Below are positions 1 to 8,354 of a stretch of DNA of 64,000 nt, piece after piece; within the stretch, counting starts at the first letter, position 1, and every line of letters begins with the position of its first letter. A program made the position numbers and the translations under genes. The notes beneath the pieces were generated by a model. That model had not been told where the DNA came from. It did no database searches and worked only from the letters and a program-made list of their open reading frames with translations. This DNA comes from Thiotrichales bacterium 19S9-11 (GTDB lineage Bacteria > Pseudomonadota > Gammaproteobacteria > Francisellales > Francisellaceae): contig JAKJJT010000001.1 of assembly GCA_021713395.1 (NCBI GenBank), forward strand, positions 310,001 to 374,000, written 5' to 3'.

Positions 1-858
1 TGTTTTGGATTAGCTCAGGCAACCATTGTTGATGTTTCACCAAGAGAAAAAATCACACGTAATCTAAGCTTTGTAACCCTTGCTGCATCGATTGGTTTTA
101 TCATTGGTCCAGGCTTAACAACCCTCATTGGTCAGATTTATCAAGGTGATGGCACCATGCAAGCGTTATTGCCTTGTTTAGCCGGTGGCATATTAACGAT
201 TATTAATTTAATTAGTGTTTGTATCTTTTTAAAAGAAACACGTCAAGTTGATCCATCTGAGAGAAAGCTACCAAATGTGATTGATATGTTTTTTAGCTTT
301 CGGGTTATGTTTATTGACCGCCGTGTTGTTGTATTAGCGATATCATTTTTATTGATGCAGGCAGCTTGGGGCTTTTATGTGCAAAATTTTCCATTGATGT
401 TATCAGCAGAATTTAATCTTAATCAGGCGCAAATTGGCTTATCATTTGTCTGTGCTGCATTAGGCTATTTTGTTGCAATATTAGGGATATTACCAATTCT
501 AGAAAAGCGATTTTCAGTGAAAGGTTTAGTGATTGTTAATGGCATGCTATTAACAATTATTTTAGGCTTAAGTGCGCTATATCCTTCAGTTCTTATGGAG
601 TATATTGCTTTTGTTTTAGCCTCAGTATTTGAATTATTATTTTACTCTGCAATCTTAGCGTGGTTTTCATCTAAAGTTGAAGATCATGAGCAAGGTCAAA
701 TTATGGGAGGTACTGTCTCTGTCTTTGGTATTGCTTGGGCAGTTAATGCAATTTTATTAGGGCCATTGGCATCACTGGGTGTATTTTTACCGATTTATAT
801 TGCAATGGTTTTATTTTTAGTTGCAGGGCTTATTGTTATTAAGGTTAAGCATCACTAA
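1..858 (+). CDS. MFS drug-resistance-type transporter, 5'-truncated by window edge
   Basis: The frame is open from base 1, so only the C-terminal ~285 residues are present. The first visible residues include a DVSPREK...FG-like loop and a 'GFIIGPGL' helix, typical of the middle of Tet/TCR-type major facilitator proteins. The rest is about seven hydrophobic helices ending in a short basic tail (VIKVKHH). It is presumably an inner-membrane proton-driven exporter or permease; the substrate is unknown. The segment around 'LMQAAWGFYVQNFPLML' matches in pattern 'LDQAAWGGYYLFAPVV' in the transporter at 3077-4339, so the two look like paralogues. The start codon lies outside the window; the first in-frame ATG at 157 is internal. 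Family confident, substrate not. Confidence 0.85.
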   Translation, partial: CFGLAQATIVDVSPREKITRNLSFVTLAASIGFIIGPGLTTLIGQIYQGDGTMQALLPCLAGGILTIINLISVCIFLKETRQVDPSERKLPNVIDMFFSFRVMFIDRRVVVLAISFLLMQAAWGFYVQNFPLMLSAEFNLNQAQIGLSFVCAALGYFVAILGILPILEKRFSVKGLVIVNGMLLTIILGLSALYPSVLMEYIAFVLASVFELLFYSAILAWFSSKVEDHEQGQIMGGTVSVFGIAWAVNAILLGPLASLGVFLPIYIAMVLFLVAGLIVIKVKHH

Positions 859-927
859 AGCCTAAGAACTTGTGCTTTAGCCTAAAACAGTTATACTGTT
901 TTTCAATTTAATTGTTGAGATAGAACT

Positions 928-2337
928 ATGAGTAAAGTAATCGCGTTAGTCGGGCGCCCAAATGTCGGCAAGTCGACGCTCTTTAATGCGTTAACTAAGT
1001 CTCGAGATGCGCTAGTTTATGATATGCCGGGAGTGACAAGAGACCGTCAATATGGTCAAGTCACCTTTCAAGAACAAACCTTCATTGTAATTGATACAGG
1101 TGGGCTTTTCTATGGTGATGAAGGGATTGATGAGCCGATGGCAGAACAGGCATTATTAGCCGTTGAAGAAGCAGATATTGTCTACTTCTTAGTCGATGGT
1201 AGAAGTGGCCTTAATGCCAGTGATCAAGCAATTGCAGATCTACTACGAGCTAAAAATAAATCTATTTATTTGGTTGTTAACAAAATTGATGGTTTGGAAG
1301 AAACATCAGCGATTGCAGATTTTTATACTTTAGGATTTCCTGAAATAAAAGCAATTGCAGCAAGCCATAGACGTGGTGTAACACAATTACTTGAAGATAC
1401 CCTAAGTCCTTATATTGAGCCTCAGGCATTACATGATGAAAACTGGTTAAGTGAAAAGACCAAAGGGATTCGTTTTGCTTTAATAGGTAGACCCAATGTG
1501 GGGAAATCAACACTAACGAATCGTATGTTAGGTGAAGATCGTGTGGTTGTCTATGATATGCCTGGAACAACAAGAGATAGTATTTATATTCCTTTTTCTC
1601 GTTATGATCAGGATTATACGGTTATTGATACTGCAGGCTTACGCCGAAAGGGTAGAGTTAAGCAAACACTCGAGAAATTCTCAGTTGTCAAAACCTTACA
1701 AGCAATTAAAGATGCTCATGTTGCAGTGATTGTTGTTGATGCTAAAGAAGGTTTAACGGATCAAGACTTACATATGGTTGGTTTTGCCGTTTATTCAGGT
1801 AGAGCGATTGTTATTGCAGTTAATAAATGGGATGGTTTAACGGATAAAAAGCGCTTAGATGTTAGAGAGGCAATTAAACGTAAGCTTGATTTTGTCAGTG
1901 AATATGCTGACATTCATTTTATTTCAGCACTTCATGGTACTAATGTCGGTCATTTATTTGAATCAATTTATAGCGCCTATGAAAGTGCATTTAAAGAGAT
2001 ACCAACAACGCAGTTAACTGAAGTTTTAAAGCTTGCAGTGACAGAGCACCAGCCACCATTGGTTGGTCGTTATCGTATCAAACCAAAATATGCACATATG
2101 GGTGGCCATAACCCACCAAGGATTATTATTCACGGTAACTTAGTTGATAAATTATCTAAAAGTTATCAGCGTTATTTGATGAGTTATTTCCGTGAGGCAT
2201 TTAGCCTATCAGGTACACCAATTAATTTAGAATTAAAACCAGCGGAGAATCCATTTAAGGATAAACCGAATAAGCATGTGATTAAAAGATTAGAAAAACA
2301 CGGAAGAAAAGTTAAAACTAAACGCAAATCACGGTAA
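928..2337 (+). CDS. der: Ribosome assembly GTPase Der (EngA)
   Basis: Essential double-domain GTPase that helps mature the 50S ribosomal subunit. Two complete G domains are visible: the P-loop GRPNVGKST occurs at residues 9-17 and again at 187-195, each followed by DMPG.TRD switch I and DT(G/A)GL switch II motifs and an NK.D specificity motif. A C-terminal KH-like domain ends in a lysine/arginine-rich tail, usual for the family. The 469-aa length is normal. It begins 69 nt after the preceding transporter. Start ATG at 928 agrees with the family N-terminus (MSKVIALVGRPN). Confidence 0.98.
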   Translation: MSKVIALVGRPNVGKSTLFNALTKSRDALVYDMPGVTRDRQYGQVTFQEQTFIVIDTGGLFYGDEGIDEPMAEQALLAVEEADIVYFLVDGRSGLNASDQAIADLLRAKNKSIYLVVNKIDGLEETSAIADFYTLGFPEIKAIAASHRRGVTQLLEDTLSPYIEPQALHDENWLSEKTKGIRFALIGRPNVGKSTLTNRMLGEDRVVVYDMPGTTRDSIYIPFSRYDQDYTVIDTAGLRRKGRVKQTLEKFSVVKTLQAIKDAHVAVIVVDAKEGLTDQDLHMVGFAVYSGRAIVIAVNKWDGLTDKKRLDVREAIKRKLDFVSEYADIHFISALHGTNVGHLFESIYSAYESAFKEIPTTQLTEVLKLAVTEHQPPLVGRYRIKPKYAHMGGHNPPRIIIHGNLVDKLSKSYQRYLMSYFREAFSLSGTPINLELKPAENPFKDKPNKHVIKRLEKHGRKVKTKRKSR

Positions 2338-2375
2338 GATAAAGTTTAAACTATCTTAAACATAAGGATGTGATT

Positions 2376-2984
2376 GTGGTTGATTATGATGCTATAGTAA
2401 AAAACTTTACTTTATGGGTTGAAAAAGAAAGAAATACAGGATCTTTGTCTTCTTTTAATTTAGAAGATAATACGCAGTTAATGTCCGTATTTTTATATAC
2501 TGATAAGTCTAAAGAACCAAGAGGTATAAAAACATATGAAGAGTTTTGTATGTTGTTCGAGGCTGCTAAGAAAAGTGGAATGTCTATCGAAGTACCTGAT
2601 AAAATTGATTTTGTATTGGTTTTATTAGCTAATGGTCATGAATTTTTTGAAGATATAAATGTAATTGTATCAGATGTTAGTCATATAGAAGTAGCAGCTA
2701 GGCAATTTGATAATTGGGTAAAACTTTATAATTTGGAGATTAATAACAAATCGTTGCTAGAGTTTTTAAGTTTTGACCAGGGTGACAAGCTGATACAAGA
2801 TTATGATAGTTTTTGTCAGTTCACACAACGTGTTAAAACTAATCATCCAGATGCTAGGATTACAAATCCTGCTTGTACTTTAGAAGAGTTTGAAAGTGGC
2901 ATGATATTTGAACAGGAACCACCAAAAATTTATTTAAAGGAAAAGACAACTCAACTAAAACGCAGCAGTAGTTGTGAATTTTAA
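2376..2984 (+). CDS. Hypothetical protein with a degenerate internal duplication
   Basis: I do not recognise this ~202-aa protein. It has no signal peptide or membrane helix and looks soluble and mildly acidic with a basic tail. GTG at 2376 is preferred because AAGGA at 2364-2368 lies 7 nt upstream; the longer in-frame reading from GTG 2370 would leave almost no spacer. In the 204-residue numbering, the pattern F..WV (13-17) ... SL ... Y..FC (56-60) recurs as F..WV (113-117) ... SL ... Y..FC (145-149), suggesting two ancient copies of one ~50-60-residue unit. It sits between der and an MFS transporter with no partner gene to suggest a function. Confidence 0.7.
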   Translation: MVDYDAIVKNFTLWVEKERNTGSLSSFNLEDNTQLMSVFLYTDKSKEPRGIKTYEEFCMLFEAAKKSGMSIEVPDKIDFVLVLLANGHEFFEDINVIVSDVSHIEVAARQFDNWVKLYNLEINNKSLLEFLSFDQGDKLIQDYDSFCQFTQRVKTNHPDARITNPACTLEEFESGMIFEQEPPKIYLKEKTTQLKRSSSCEF

Positions 2985-3076
2985 AGTAACAGAGAAATGG
3001 TATTTACCCAAACCAATTGACATTTAGATAGATATCTTTAGGATACAAATTTAGATTATTTAATCGACATTAACTG

Positions 3077-4339
3077 ATGATTGCTTTAATTAAGTTACCA
3101 CGTAATTATTTACAAAGTTATAGTATCCTAACTTTATCTGAGTTTGTCTCAGGTATGTTAGTGCCTTTAGTAACTTTGATCTTTTTTTCAAAAGTAACGC
3201 CTTTTTTTGATAGTGGCACATCTGAAGCAGATAAGCTATGGTTATATGGCATTTTTGTTTCAGTGATGCAGTTTGCTGCAATGTGTGCTAATCCAATTAT
3301 TGGTAGTATCTCTGACCAGGTGGGGCGAAAAAGAAGCCTTTATGTCTGTGTTGCTGGTATTTTAGTTTTAAGTATTTTTGCCGTCCTAGCCGTTATTTTT
3401 AAAAATATTTGGCTTTTATTTATTGGTTATTTTACCTATAACATTGTTAGTGCCACAAAAGTTGTTTGTATGGCTTCAATTAATGATATTTCTCAAAAGC
3501 ATAATAAGGTTTTATATGTAAGTTTGATTCAATTTTTTATTGGTATTGGTTATATGCTAGGGCCTTTACTAAGTAGTTATATTGCTGAAATTTCTACTGG
3601 AGGTGTTTATTTTCTCTGGCCATTTATTGCTATTGGTATCGGTGGTATTTTATTAAGTCTAGTCATTTCTTTTTATTTTAAAGATACCTACACTCCTGAA
3701 GCATCAAATAACACAGGCAATAAACTTATTTTATGGTTTTTAAAGGTAAGAGAAATATTAAAAAATAAAACGTTACGCTTTTTAGTTGTATTACTTGTTT
3801 TAGATCAAGCTGCTTGGGGGGGTTATTATTTATTTGCACCAGTTGTTGGTAAAACACATTTTAATTTATCAGCAGGTGAAATTGGCCTTTTTGTTAGTCT
3901 TATTGGTATTTGCTTAATTATTATTAGTGGCATTGTTATTCCTTTATTATATCGCTATTTTTCGCATCAATTTTTATTATTAGTGTCATGTATCATGATG
4001 CTTTTGGGTGTGGGTTCAAGTTGGCTTTCTTTACATTTTGAGATAAGTTTTTTAACAGAAAGTATTTACTGGGTTTCTTTATTTCCAACACTTTTAGGTG
4101 ATGTGATGATTTTTTCACTTGTTAGTGCCTGGATGTCAAATGTAGCGAATAAACATATTCAGGGTAATGTGGCAGGGTTTATTTATGTCGTTGCAACACT
4201 TTCTTGGTCATTGGTTGGTTTAGCTAGTGGTTATTTAGCGCATATTCAACTATCAAATGCTTATTTATTACCAGTTATTGCAACTGTTTTAATGTGTCTT
4301 TATGCGCTTATTTTTAGAGAAAAATTTTTTAAATGGTAA
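3077..4339 (+). CDS. MFS transporter, Tet/TCR-like
   Basis: A 420-aa, 12-helix inner-membrane major facilitator. The 'GSISDQVGRKRSLYV' loop between helices 2 and 3 is the MFS signature (G...D..GR(K/R)), and a long charged loop near residues 205-230 separates the two six-helix halves. It resembles the truncated transporter at the left edge over the helix-7 region, so the two probably arose by duplication with der now between them. There is no clear Shine-Dalgarno before ATG 3077. The gene is convergent with the dihydroorotate-dehydrogenase-like gene, with one base between the two stop codons. Substrate unknown; export of a small toxic compound is an inference from the subfamily. Confidence 0.88.
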   Translation: MIALIKLPRNYLQSYSILTLSEFVSGMLVPLVTLIFFSKVTPFFDSGTSEADKLWLYGIFVSVMQFAAMCANPIIGSISDQVGRKRSLYVCVAGILVLSIFAVLAVIFKNIWLLFIGYFTYNIVSATKVVCMASINDISQKHNKVLYVSLIQFFIGIGYMLGPLLSSYIAEISTGGVYFLWPFIAIGIGGILLSLVISFYFKDTYTPEASNNTGNKLILWFLKVREILKNKTLRFLVVLLVLDQAAWGGYYLFAPVVGKTHFNLSAGEIGLFVSLIGICLIIISGIVIPLLYRYFSHQFLLLVSCIMMLLGVGSSWLSLHFEISFLTESIYWVSLFPTLLGDVMIFSLVSAWMSNVANKHIQGNVAGFIYVVATLSWSLVGLASGYLAHIQLSNAYLLPVIATVLMCLYALIFREKFFKW

Positions 4340-4340
4340 T

Positions 4341-5447
4341 TTAATCGATTAGTTCAGGCTTTAGATTATTTTGATTAAATTTATCTGTTTGCGCCAAATG
4401 CCATTTATGAGCAAGGTATGGGTCCCACATGGCGCCAGTTGCACTCATAGCAATATCAGCACCTGCATCTAAAAAGTGATTAAATTCCTCTTGCTTCATG
4501 ACACCGCCGCAGCCACAAATAATAAAATCATATCGATTAATTTGCTTAAGTTTTGCTATCTTTTTAACCATGTCAACCGAAAGCTTATGAATGACATGAC
4601 CACAAACACCACTTTTAAGACGACCTTCACCAGGTAGCGCTTGATTGCCGAACTCATCTTTAACCAACATGGGGATTGTGTTGATAGCGGAGATACCATC
4701 AATAAAAGATGCATTAGCTTTTATGACATCATCTAATTTTCTCTCTGAATCAAAATATCCAATTTTAATCATTAGCGGTACTGGACCAATGGCTTGCTTC
4801 ACTGCTTGTGTGATTTTTGATGAAAGTAGTGGATCTTGATAGATGCTACCTTCTTTTGAGATGACGTTAGGGCAGGATAGATTTAGCTCAATTGCTTTAG
4901 CGCCCGCTTCAACTGCTAATTGTGAACAGAGGGTGTAATCTTCAATGATATTACGCTCTTCTAAGTTAGGTGTGCCAACACAGCTTACGATTAAAAGTTG
5001 ATTTTTATCGATTGAATAATTTGCAAGTTCTATATCCGCTTGCCAACTTTCAACAGACTTGCTTGGAATGCCAAAGGAGTTTGTAATTGAAATCTCTGAA
5101 ATATTTTGTGGTTGATTTTTTTGTGTAATTGTTGAAGTGAGAATGTCTGCTTCACTTAATAAGTGAGAGTCTTTTAAATAGCAACAGTTTGGTGCTTGGT
5201 GTGCTTGACGCTCAACCGTTCGAACAGTTTTATAGACAGGTAAATCAAAACCTAATCGTGCATATAGTGCAACAAAATTAGCATTTAATAGAGGGCCTGC
5301 TGGGATGCCAATAGGAGAATTAATTTCAAAATCCCAAATATTTATCGGTTTAATATGATAACGTTTAGGTAGTTCGCCTTCAAAGATTGGACCATTTTCA
5401 TAATTCCATTGATAACTTTCTTCAATTCGATAAGTTGCATTTGTCAT
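4341..5447 (-). CDS. pyrD: Dihydroorotate dehydrogenase-like flavoprotein
   Basis: TIM-barrel FMN oxidoreductase of the dihydroorotate dehydrogenase superfamily, expected to oxidise dihydroorotate to orotate in pyrimidine synthesis. Visible features are 'SPIGIPAGPL' near residues 44-53 (FMN-barrel start), 'NSFGIPS' (123-129) and NLSCPN at 189-194. The Cys at 192 sits where class 1 enzymes carry their catalytic Cys; class 2 membrane enzymes have Ser there. A glycine-rich 'CGCGGV' phosphate-binding segment and a 'GAD' motif follow. At 368 aa it is longer than a typical ~310-aa class 1A enzyme, mostly at the N-terminus. No class 1B partner (pyrK) is adjacent. The superfamily is secure; the exact electron acceptor is not. 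Confidence 0.8.
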   Translation of the reverse strand: MTNATYRIEESYQWNYENGPIFEGELPKRYHIKPINIWDFEINSPIGIPAGPLLNANFVALYARLGFDLPVYKTVRTVERQAHQAPNCCYLKDSHLLSEADILTSTITQKNQPQNISEISITNSFGIPSKSVESWQADIELANYSIDKNQLLIVSCVGTPNLEERNIIEDYTLCSQLAVEAGAKAIELNLSCPNVISKEGSIYQDPLLSSKITQAVKQAIGPVPLMIKIGYFDSERKLDDVIKANASFIDGISAINTIPMLVKDEFGNQALPGEGRLKSGVCGHVIHKLSVDMVKKIAKLKQINRYDFIICGCGGVMKQEEFNHFLDAGADIAMSATGAMWDPYLAHKWHLAQTDKFNQNNLKPELID

Positions 5448-5601
5448 GCTCGAAATGCTCCACAGAGTGATTTATAAAATACTAACATATTTGAAATGTG
5501 ATTTTAAGTGTTTTCATAGCAATGGATTACTTTATAATTTGATTGAACATGATAAAATAGGCCTTATTTCTATTATTTTCTTAAAAATTAAGGACAACAT
5601 C

Positions 5602-6153
5602 ATGCAAATTAGGCTTTCTTGGAAAGAGCGATTAAAAGTATTTTTTTCAGGCACTATTAATGTAGATAGTAAAATAGAAAAAAAAGAAAGCGAGATATCG
5701 CAAGCATCAGTTAAAACAACAGCTGAAAAACCAGAGGCGCAGATTAAAAGTAAGAAATCTGAACCATTAGCAACTGATCAAACTTCTGCTTTACAGCTTT
5801 TACATTTATTACAAAAGCATGGACGCCTTGTTGATTTTTTATATGAAAATATTGATACATACTCTGATGAAGAAGTTGGCGCAGGTGTACGAGTTGTACA
5901 CAAAGGTTGCAATAAAGTATTAAAAGATCATATTCAGTTAGTTGCAATTTTTAAAGAAGAAGAAGACACTCAGATTACAGTTGAAAAAAACTTTGATACT
6001 GAAGCAATTCATCTAATCGGTGATGTTCAAGGTGAGCCTCCTTATCGTGGTGTTTTAGTACATAAGGGGTGGAAGGTTAATCATTTGGATTTGCCTATGG
6101 TTACAGATAAAGCAAAGCTTATGATTGTTAATCCTGCGGAGATTGAGCTATGA
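5602..6153 (+). CDS. DUF2760 domain protein, partner of Hsp70
   Basis: 183-aa cytoplasmic protein that I assign to the DUF2760 family from its C-terminal two thirds: 'LLHLLQKHGRLVDFL', then 'GAGVRVVHKGCNKVL', then 'GEPPYRGVLVHKGWKV'. DUF2760 genes are commonly found beside Hsp70-family genes, and that is the arrangement here: its stop overlaps the next gene's start by 4 nt (ATGA at 6150-6153), so the two are probably translationally coupled. Start ATG 5602 is chosen over the longer frame from 5446 because it has AAGGA about 8 nt upstream and the extra N-terminus looks like spurious translation. Residues ~18-60 are charged and low-complexity, perhaps a flexible linker. Function unknown; a co-chaperone role is inference. 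Confidence 0.85.
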   Translation: MQIRLSWKERLKVFFSGTINVDSKIEKKESEISQASVKTTAEKPEAQIKSKKSEPLATDQTSALQLLHLLQKHGRLVDFLYENIDTYSDEEVGAGVRVVHKGCNKVLKDHIQLVAIFKEEEDTQITVEKNFDTEAIHLIGDVQGEPPYRGVLVHKGWKVNHLDLPMVTDKAKLMIVNPAEIEL

Positions 6154-7964
6154 CTGATGCAAAATATTTAATTGGTATTGATTTGGGTACAACACATTGT
6201 GCTGTTACTTATAGTAAAGTTTCAACAGATCAAACAAAGAAAGAGAAGGTTGAGTCATTTCCTATTTTGCAAATTATTGAACCGGGCGTTACCGATAAAA
6301 GTGATTTACTGCCATCATTTATTTTTATGCCAAACCAATCGACGGTAAAAGCAGAAGATATGGCATTACCTTGGGATCAGGAAGCATCAGTTGTTGTCGG
6401 AGCTTATGCAAAAGAGCATGCTTCTAAGAGTCCTAATCGTGTTGTTTCTAGTGCAAAAAGTTGGTTGTGTCAGGAACATATTGATAAAAGAAGTGGTATA
6501 CTACCTGTGAATGCAATAGATGATATTGAGCCTTTTTCACCTTTACAGGCTATTATTTATTACTTAGAGCATATCCGTAATGCCTGGGACTGGCAGTTTT
6601 CTGGGGCGCCATTATTTCAGCAAAAAGTCACGTTAACAATTCCTGCGTCATTTGACCCTGCAGCACGAGAGCTTGTTGCTGAAGCTGCGCGCTTAAGTGA
6701 TATGAATCAATTAACCTTGCTAGAAGAACCTCAAGCAGCTTTTTATAGTTGGTTAGATCAAATGGGCGATAGTTGGCGTGATCAAGTTAGTATTGGTGAT
6801 GTTATTTTGGTTGTCGATGTTGGGGGCGGAACAACGGACTTTACTTTAATTTCAGTTGAGGAAAATGAAGGAGATTTAAGTTTAAAGCGAGTTGCTGTTG
6901 GTGAGCATATCCTTGTTGGTGGTGATAATATGGATTGGTTATTAGCACATTTAGTAAATTCTAAATTTACCGAAAAAAATAAAAAACTTGAATCTTGGCA
7001 AATACAATCGCTAACGCATAGTTGCCGGGCTGCAAAAGAAAGTTTGTTATCAGATTCATCTTTAGATGAAGTTTCAGTTGTCATTCCTGGGCGTTCATCA
7101 AAACTAATTGGACGATCAATTAAAGAAAAAATCACACAAAGTGATGTGGCTAAGACAATACTGGATGGTTTTTTTCCAAATGTTGATATTCATGATAAAC
7201 CCAAAACACGCCAACGTGGTGGTGTTAGTCGTATTAATTTAAATTACGCACAAGATGCAGGTATTACGCGTCATTTAGCAGCTTTCTTAACTAAGCAGAA
7301 AGCAGCAGTATCTGATAATGAGCAAGAGGATTTTATTAAGCCAAATAAAGTATTATTTAATGGCGGCGTATTTAAATCTTCTATGTTAAGGCAGCGTATT
7401 TTAAGTGTGTTAAATCGTTGGTTAATGCAAGTTAATCATAAACCAGCAGTTGAACTATCTGGTGCAGAATATGACTTAGGCGTTGCGCGAGGTGCGTGTG
7501 TTTTTGGTCAAGTTCAAGATGGTAATGCTATTCGTATTCGTGGTGGTAGTGCACAATCTTATTATATTGGCTTAGAGTCTCCCATGCCAACAATTCCAGG
7601 GTTTGAGCCGCCAATTGAAGCTTTATGTATTGCACCTTTTGGAATGGAGACAGGTTCAAATGTGACTGTTTCAGAGCAAAACTTTGGCTTAGTTGTTGGT
7701 GAAACTGTTAATTTCAGATTTTTTGGCTCTAACGTTAGGCGAGAAGATCAAGTTGGTACAATTTTGACAAATTTTTCAGATGAAGAGTTAGAAGAGTTGC
7801 ATCAGCTAGAGATTAACTTAGAGTCAGAAAAATATAACAAAGGTGATGTTGTACCTGTTTACCTATCTGCATCGCAAACAGAGGTTGGAACTTTAGTTCT
7901 AAATGCAAATGCACAAAATTCTAGTGACAGTTGGAAAATAGAATTTAATATGCGTCATGACTAA
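6150..7964 (+). CDS. Hsp70-family chaperone, divergent (DnaK/YegD-like)
   Basis: 604-aa Hsp70-superfamily ATPase distinct from canonical DnaK. The N-terminal phosphate-1 loop 'IGIDLGTTHCAV' (about residues 8-20), the phosphate-2 motif VVDVGGGTTDF at 221-231 and the 'FNGGVF' adenosine-site segment are all visible. After ~490 residues there is a shortened substrate-binding region with a beta-rich 'VPVYLSASQTEVGTLVL' end rather than DnaK's full lid and EEVD-like tail. No dnaJ or grpE is nearby. Its only likely partner is the overlapping upstream DUF2760 gene. It ends tail-to-tail with a 4-nt overlap against the small membrane-protein gene on the other strand. Confidence 0.9.
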   Translation: MTDAKYLIGIDLGTTHCAVTYSKVSTDQTKKEKVESFPILQIIEPGVTDKSDLLPSFIFMPNQSTVKAEDMALPWDQEASVVVGAYAKEHASKSPNRVVSSAKSWLCQEHIDKRSGILPVNAIDDIEPFSPLQAIIYYLEHIRNAWDWQFSGAPLFQQKVTLTIPASFDPAARELVAEAARLSDMNQLTLLEEPQAAFYSWLDQMGDSWRDQVSIGDVILVVDVGGGTTDFTLISVEENEGDLSLKRVAVGEHILVGGDNMDWLLAHLVNSKFTEKNKKLESWQIQSLTHSCRAAKESLLSDSSLDEVSVVIPGRSSKLIGRSIKEKITQSDVAKTILDGFFPNVDIHDKPKTRQRGGVSRINLNYAQDAGITRHLAAFLTKQKAAVSDNEQEDFIKPNKVLFNGGVFKSSMLRQRILSVLNRWLMQVNHKPAVELSGAEYDLGVARGACVFGQVQDGNAIRIRGGSAQSYYIGLESPMPTIPGFEPPIEALCIAPFGMETGSNVTVSEQNFGLVVGETVNFRFFGSNVRREDQVGTILTNFSDEELEELHQLEINLESEKYNKGDVVPVYLSASQTEVGTLVLNANAQNSSDSWKIEFNMRHD

Positions 7965-8146
7965 AGATTTAGTACCGCATAGCAAAGTAGACTAATTGAA
8001 AAAAATATAAAACCAATGATAAGGCCATTTAATAAATTACTTCTTAGTTGATGTTTTGATTTTAAATGATTTTTTGATTTAACTAATAACACGAAGCAAA
8101 GAATAGAAATAACTAAGGCGATAAGAATACTGATTAAAATTTTCAT
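7961..8146 (-). CDS. Small twin-transmembrane protein (DUF2909-like)
   Basis: 61-aa protein made of two hydrophobic helices (about residues 3-22 and 39-59) joined by a short lysine/serine-rich loop ('KSKNHLKSKHQLRSN'). Size and layout resemble the DUF2909 'twin transmembrane' family of gammaproteobacteria, but no cytochrome oxidase assembly genes, a common neighbourhood for that family, are in view. It lies alone on the minus strand, overlapping the Hsp70 stop by 4 nt. Coding is likely from the clean two-helix design; the family name is tentative. Confidence 0.55.
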   Translation of the reverse strand: MKILISILIALVISILCFVLLVKSKNHLKSKHQLRSNLLNGLIIGFIFFSISLLCYAVLNL

Positions 8147-8201
8147 GATTAGCTTTACATGTGGAGTTAAATGAAGTTAAAGTATTCTATTAAAAGCGGT
8201 C

Positions 8202-8257
8202 GGAGCAATCAACATCCGTGTTGATTTAAGTTCATATTCCTTGAAGAACTCTGCTCC
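8202..8257. other. Three-way-junction folded element
   Basis: The sequence forms a compact three-way junction. The closing stem is GGAGC (8202-8206) with GCTCC (8253-8257). Hairpin 1 is an uninterrupted 8-bp stem, AATCAACA (8207-8214) with TGTTGATT (8219-8226), around a TCCG tetraloop. Hairpin 2 is AGTTC (8229-8233) with GAACT (8246-8250). Only two unpaired bases lie at each of two junction strands and none at the third. It can fold on either strand. It is in the gap between the small membrane gene and trpF, so it could be a 3'-UTR element of the Hsp70 transcript, a small RNA or a leader. I match it to no known RNA family. Confidence 0.5.
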
Positions 8258-8314
8258 TTCCTAGGGGGTTGCCTGTTAAACTAAGTACAGTATGCCTAAA
8301 ATAAGGCCAGGGTG

Positions 8315-8333
8315 AAAGAGTATATCTCTTTTT
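8315..8333 (+). terminator. Short intrinsic-terminator-like hairpin
   Basis: AAAGAG (8315-8320) pairs with CTCTTT (8326-8331) and the arm runs into a T tract on the plus strand. It could end plus-strand transcription arriving from the DUF2760-Hsp70 operon through the folded element at 8202-8257, just before the trpF 3' end. The stem is short and AT-rich, so confidence is modest. Confidence 0.4.
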
Positions 8334-8354
8334 AGTGCTTGAGATATTCGCCAT

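Noticed and set aside
33-41. TGTTTCACC resembles half of a parS site; another half, TGTTTCACG, lies at 40312-40320.
   Set aside because: Neither has the inverted second half, both are inside coding sequence, and both are far from parAB.
5446-5601. Upstream in-frame extension of the DUF2760 gene.
   Set aside because: No ribosome-binding site, atypical sequence, and it starts next to the divergent pyrD-like start; ATG 5602 has AAGGA.
8240-8275. On the minus strand GGAAGGAGCAG looks like the conserved loop of signal recognition particle RNA.
   Set aside because: The opposing strand of the SRP domain IV loop (CAGGTCC-type) is missing, and the bases pair better in the three-way junction at 8202-8257.
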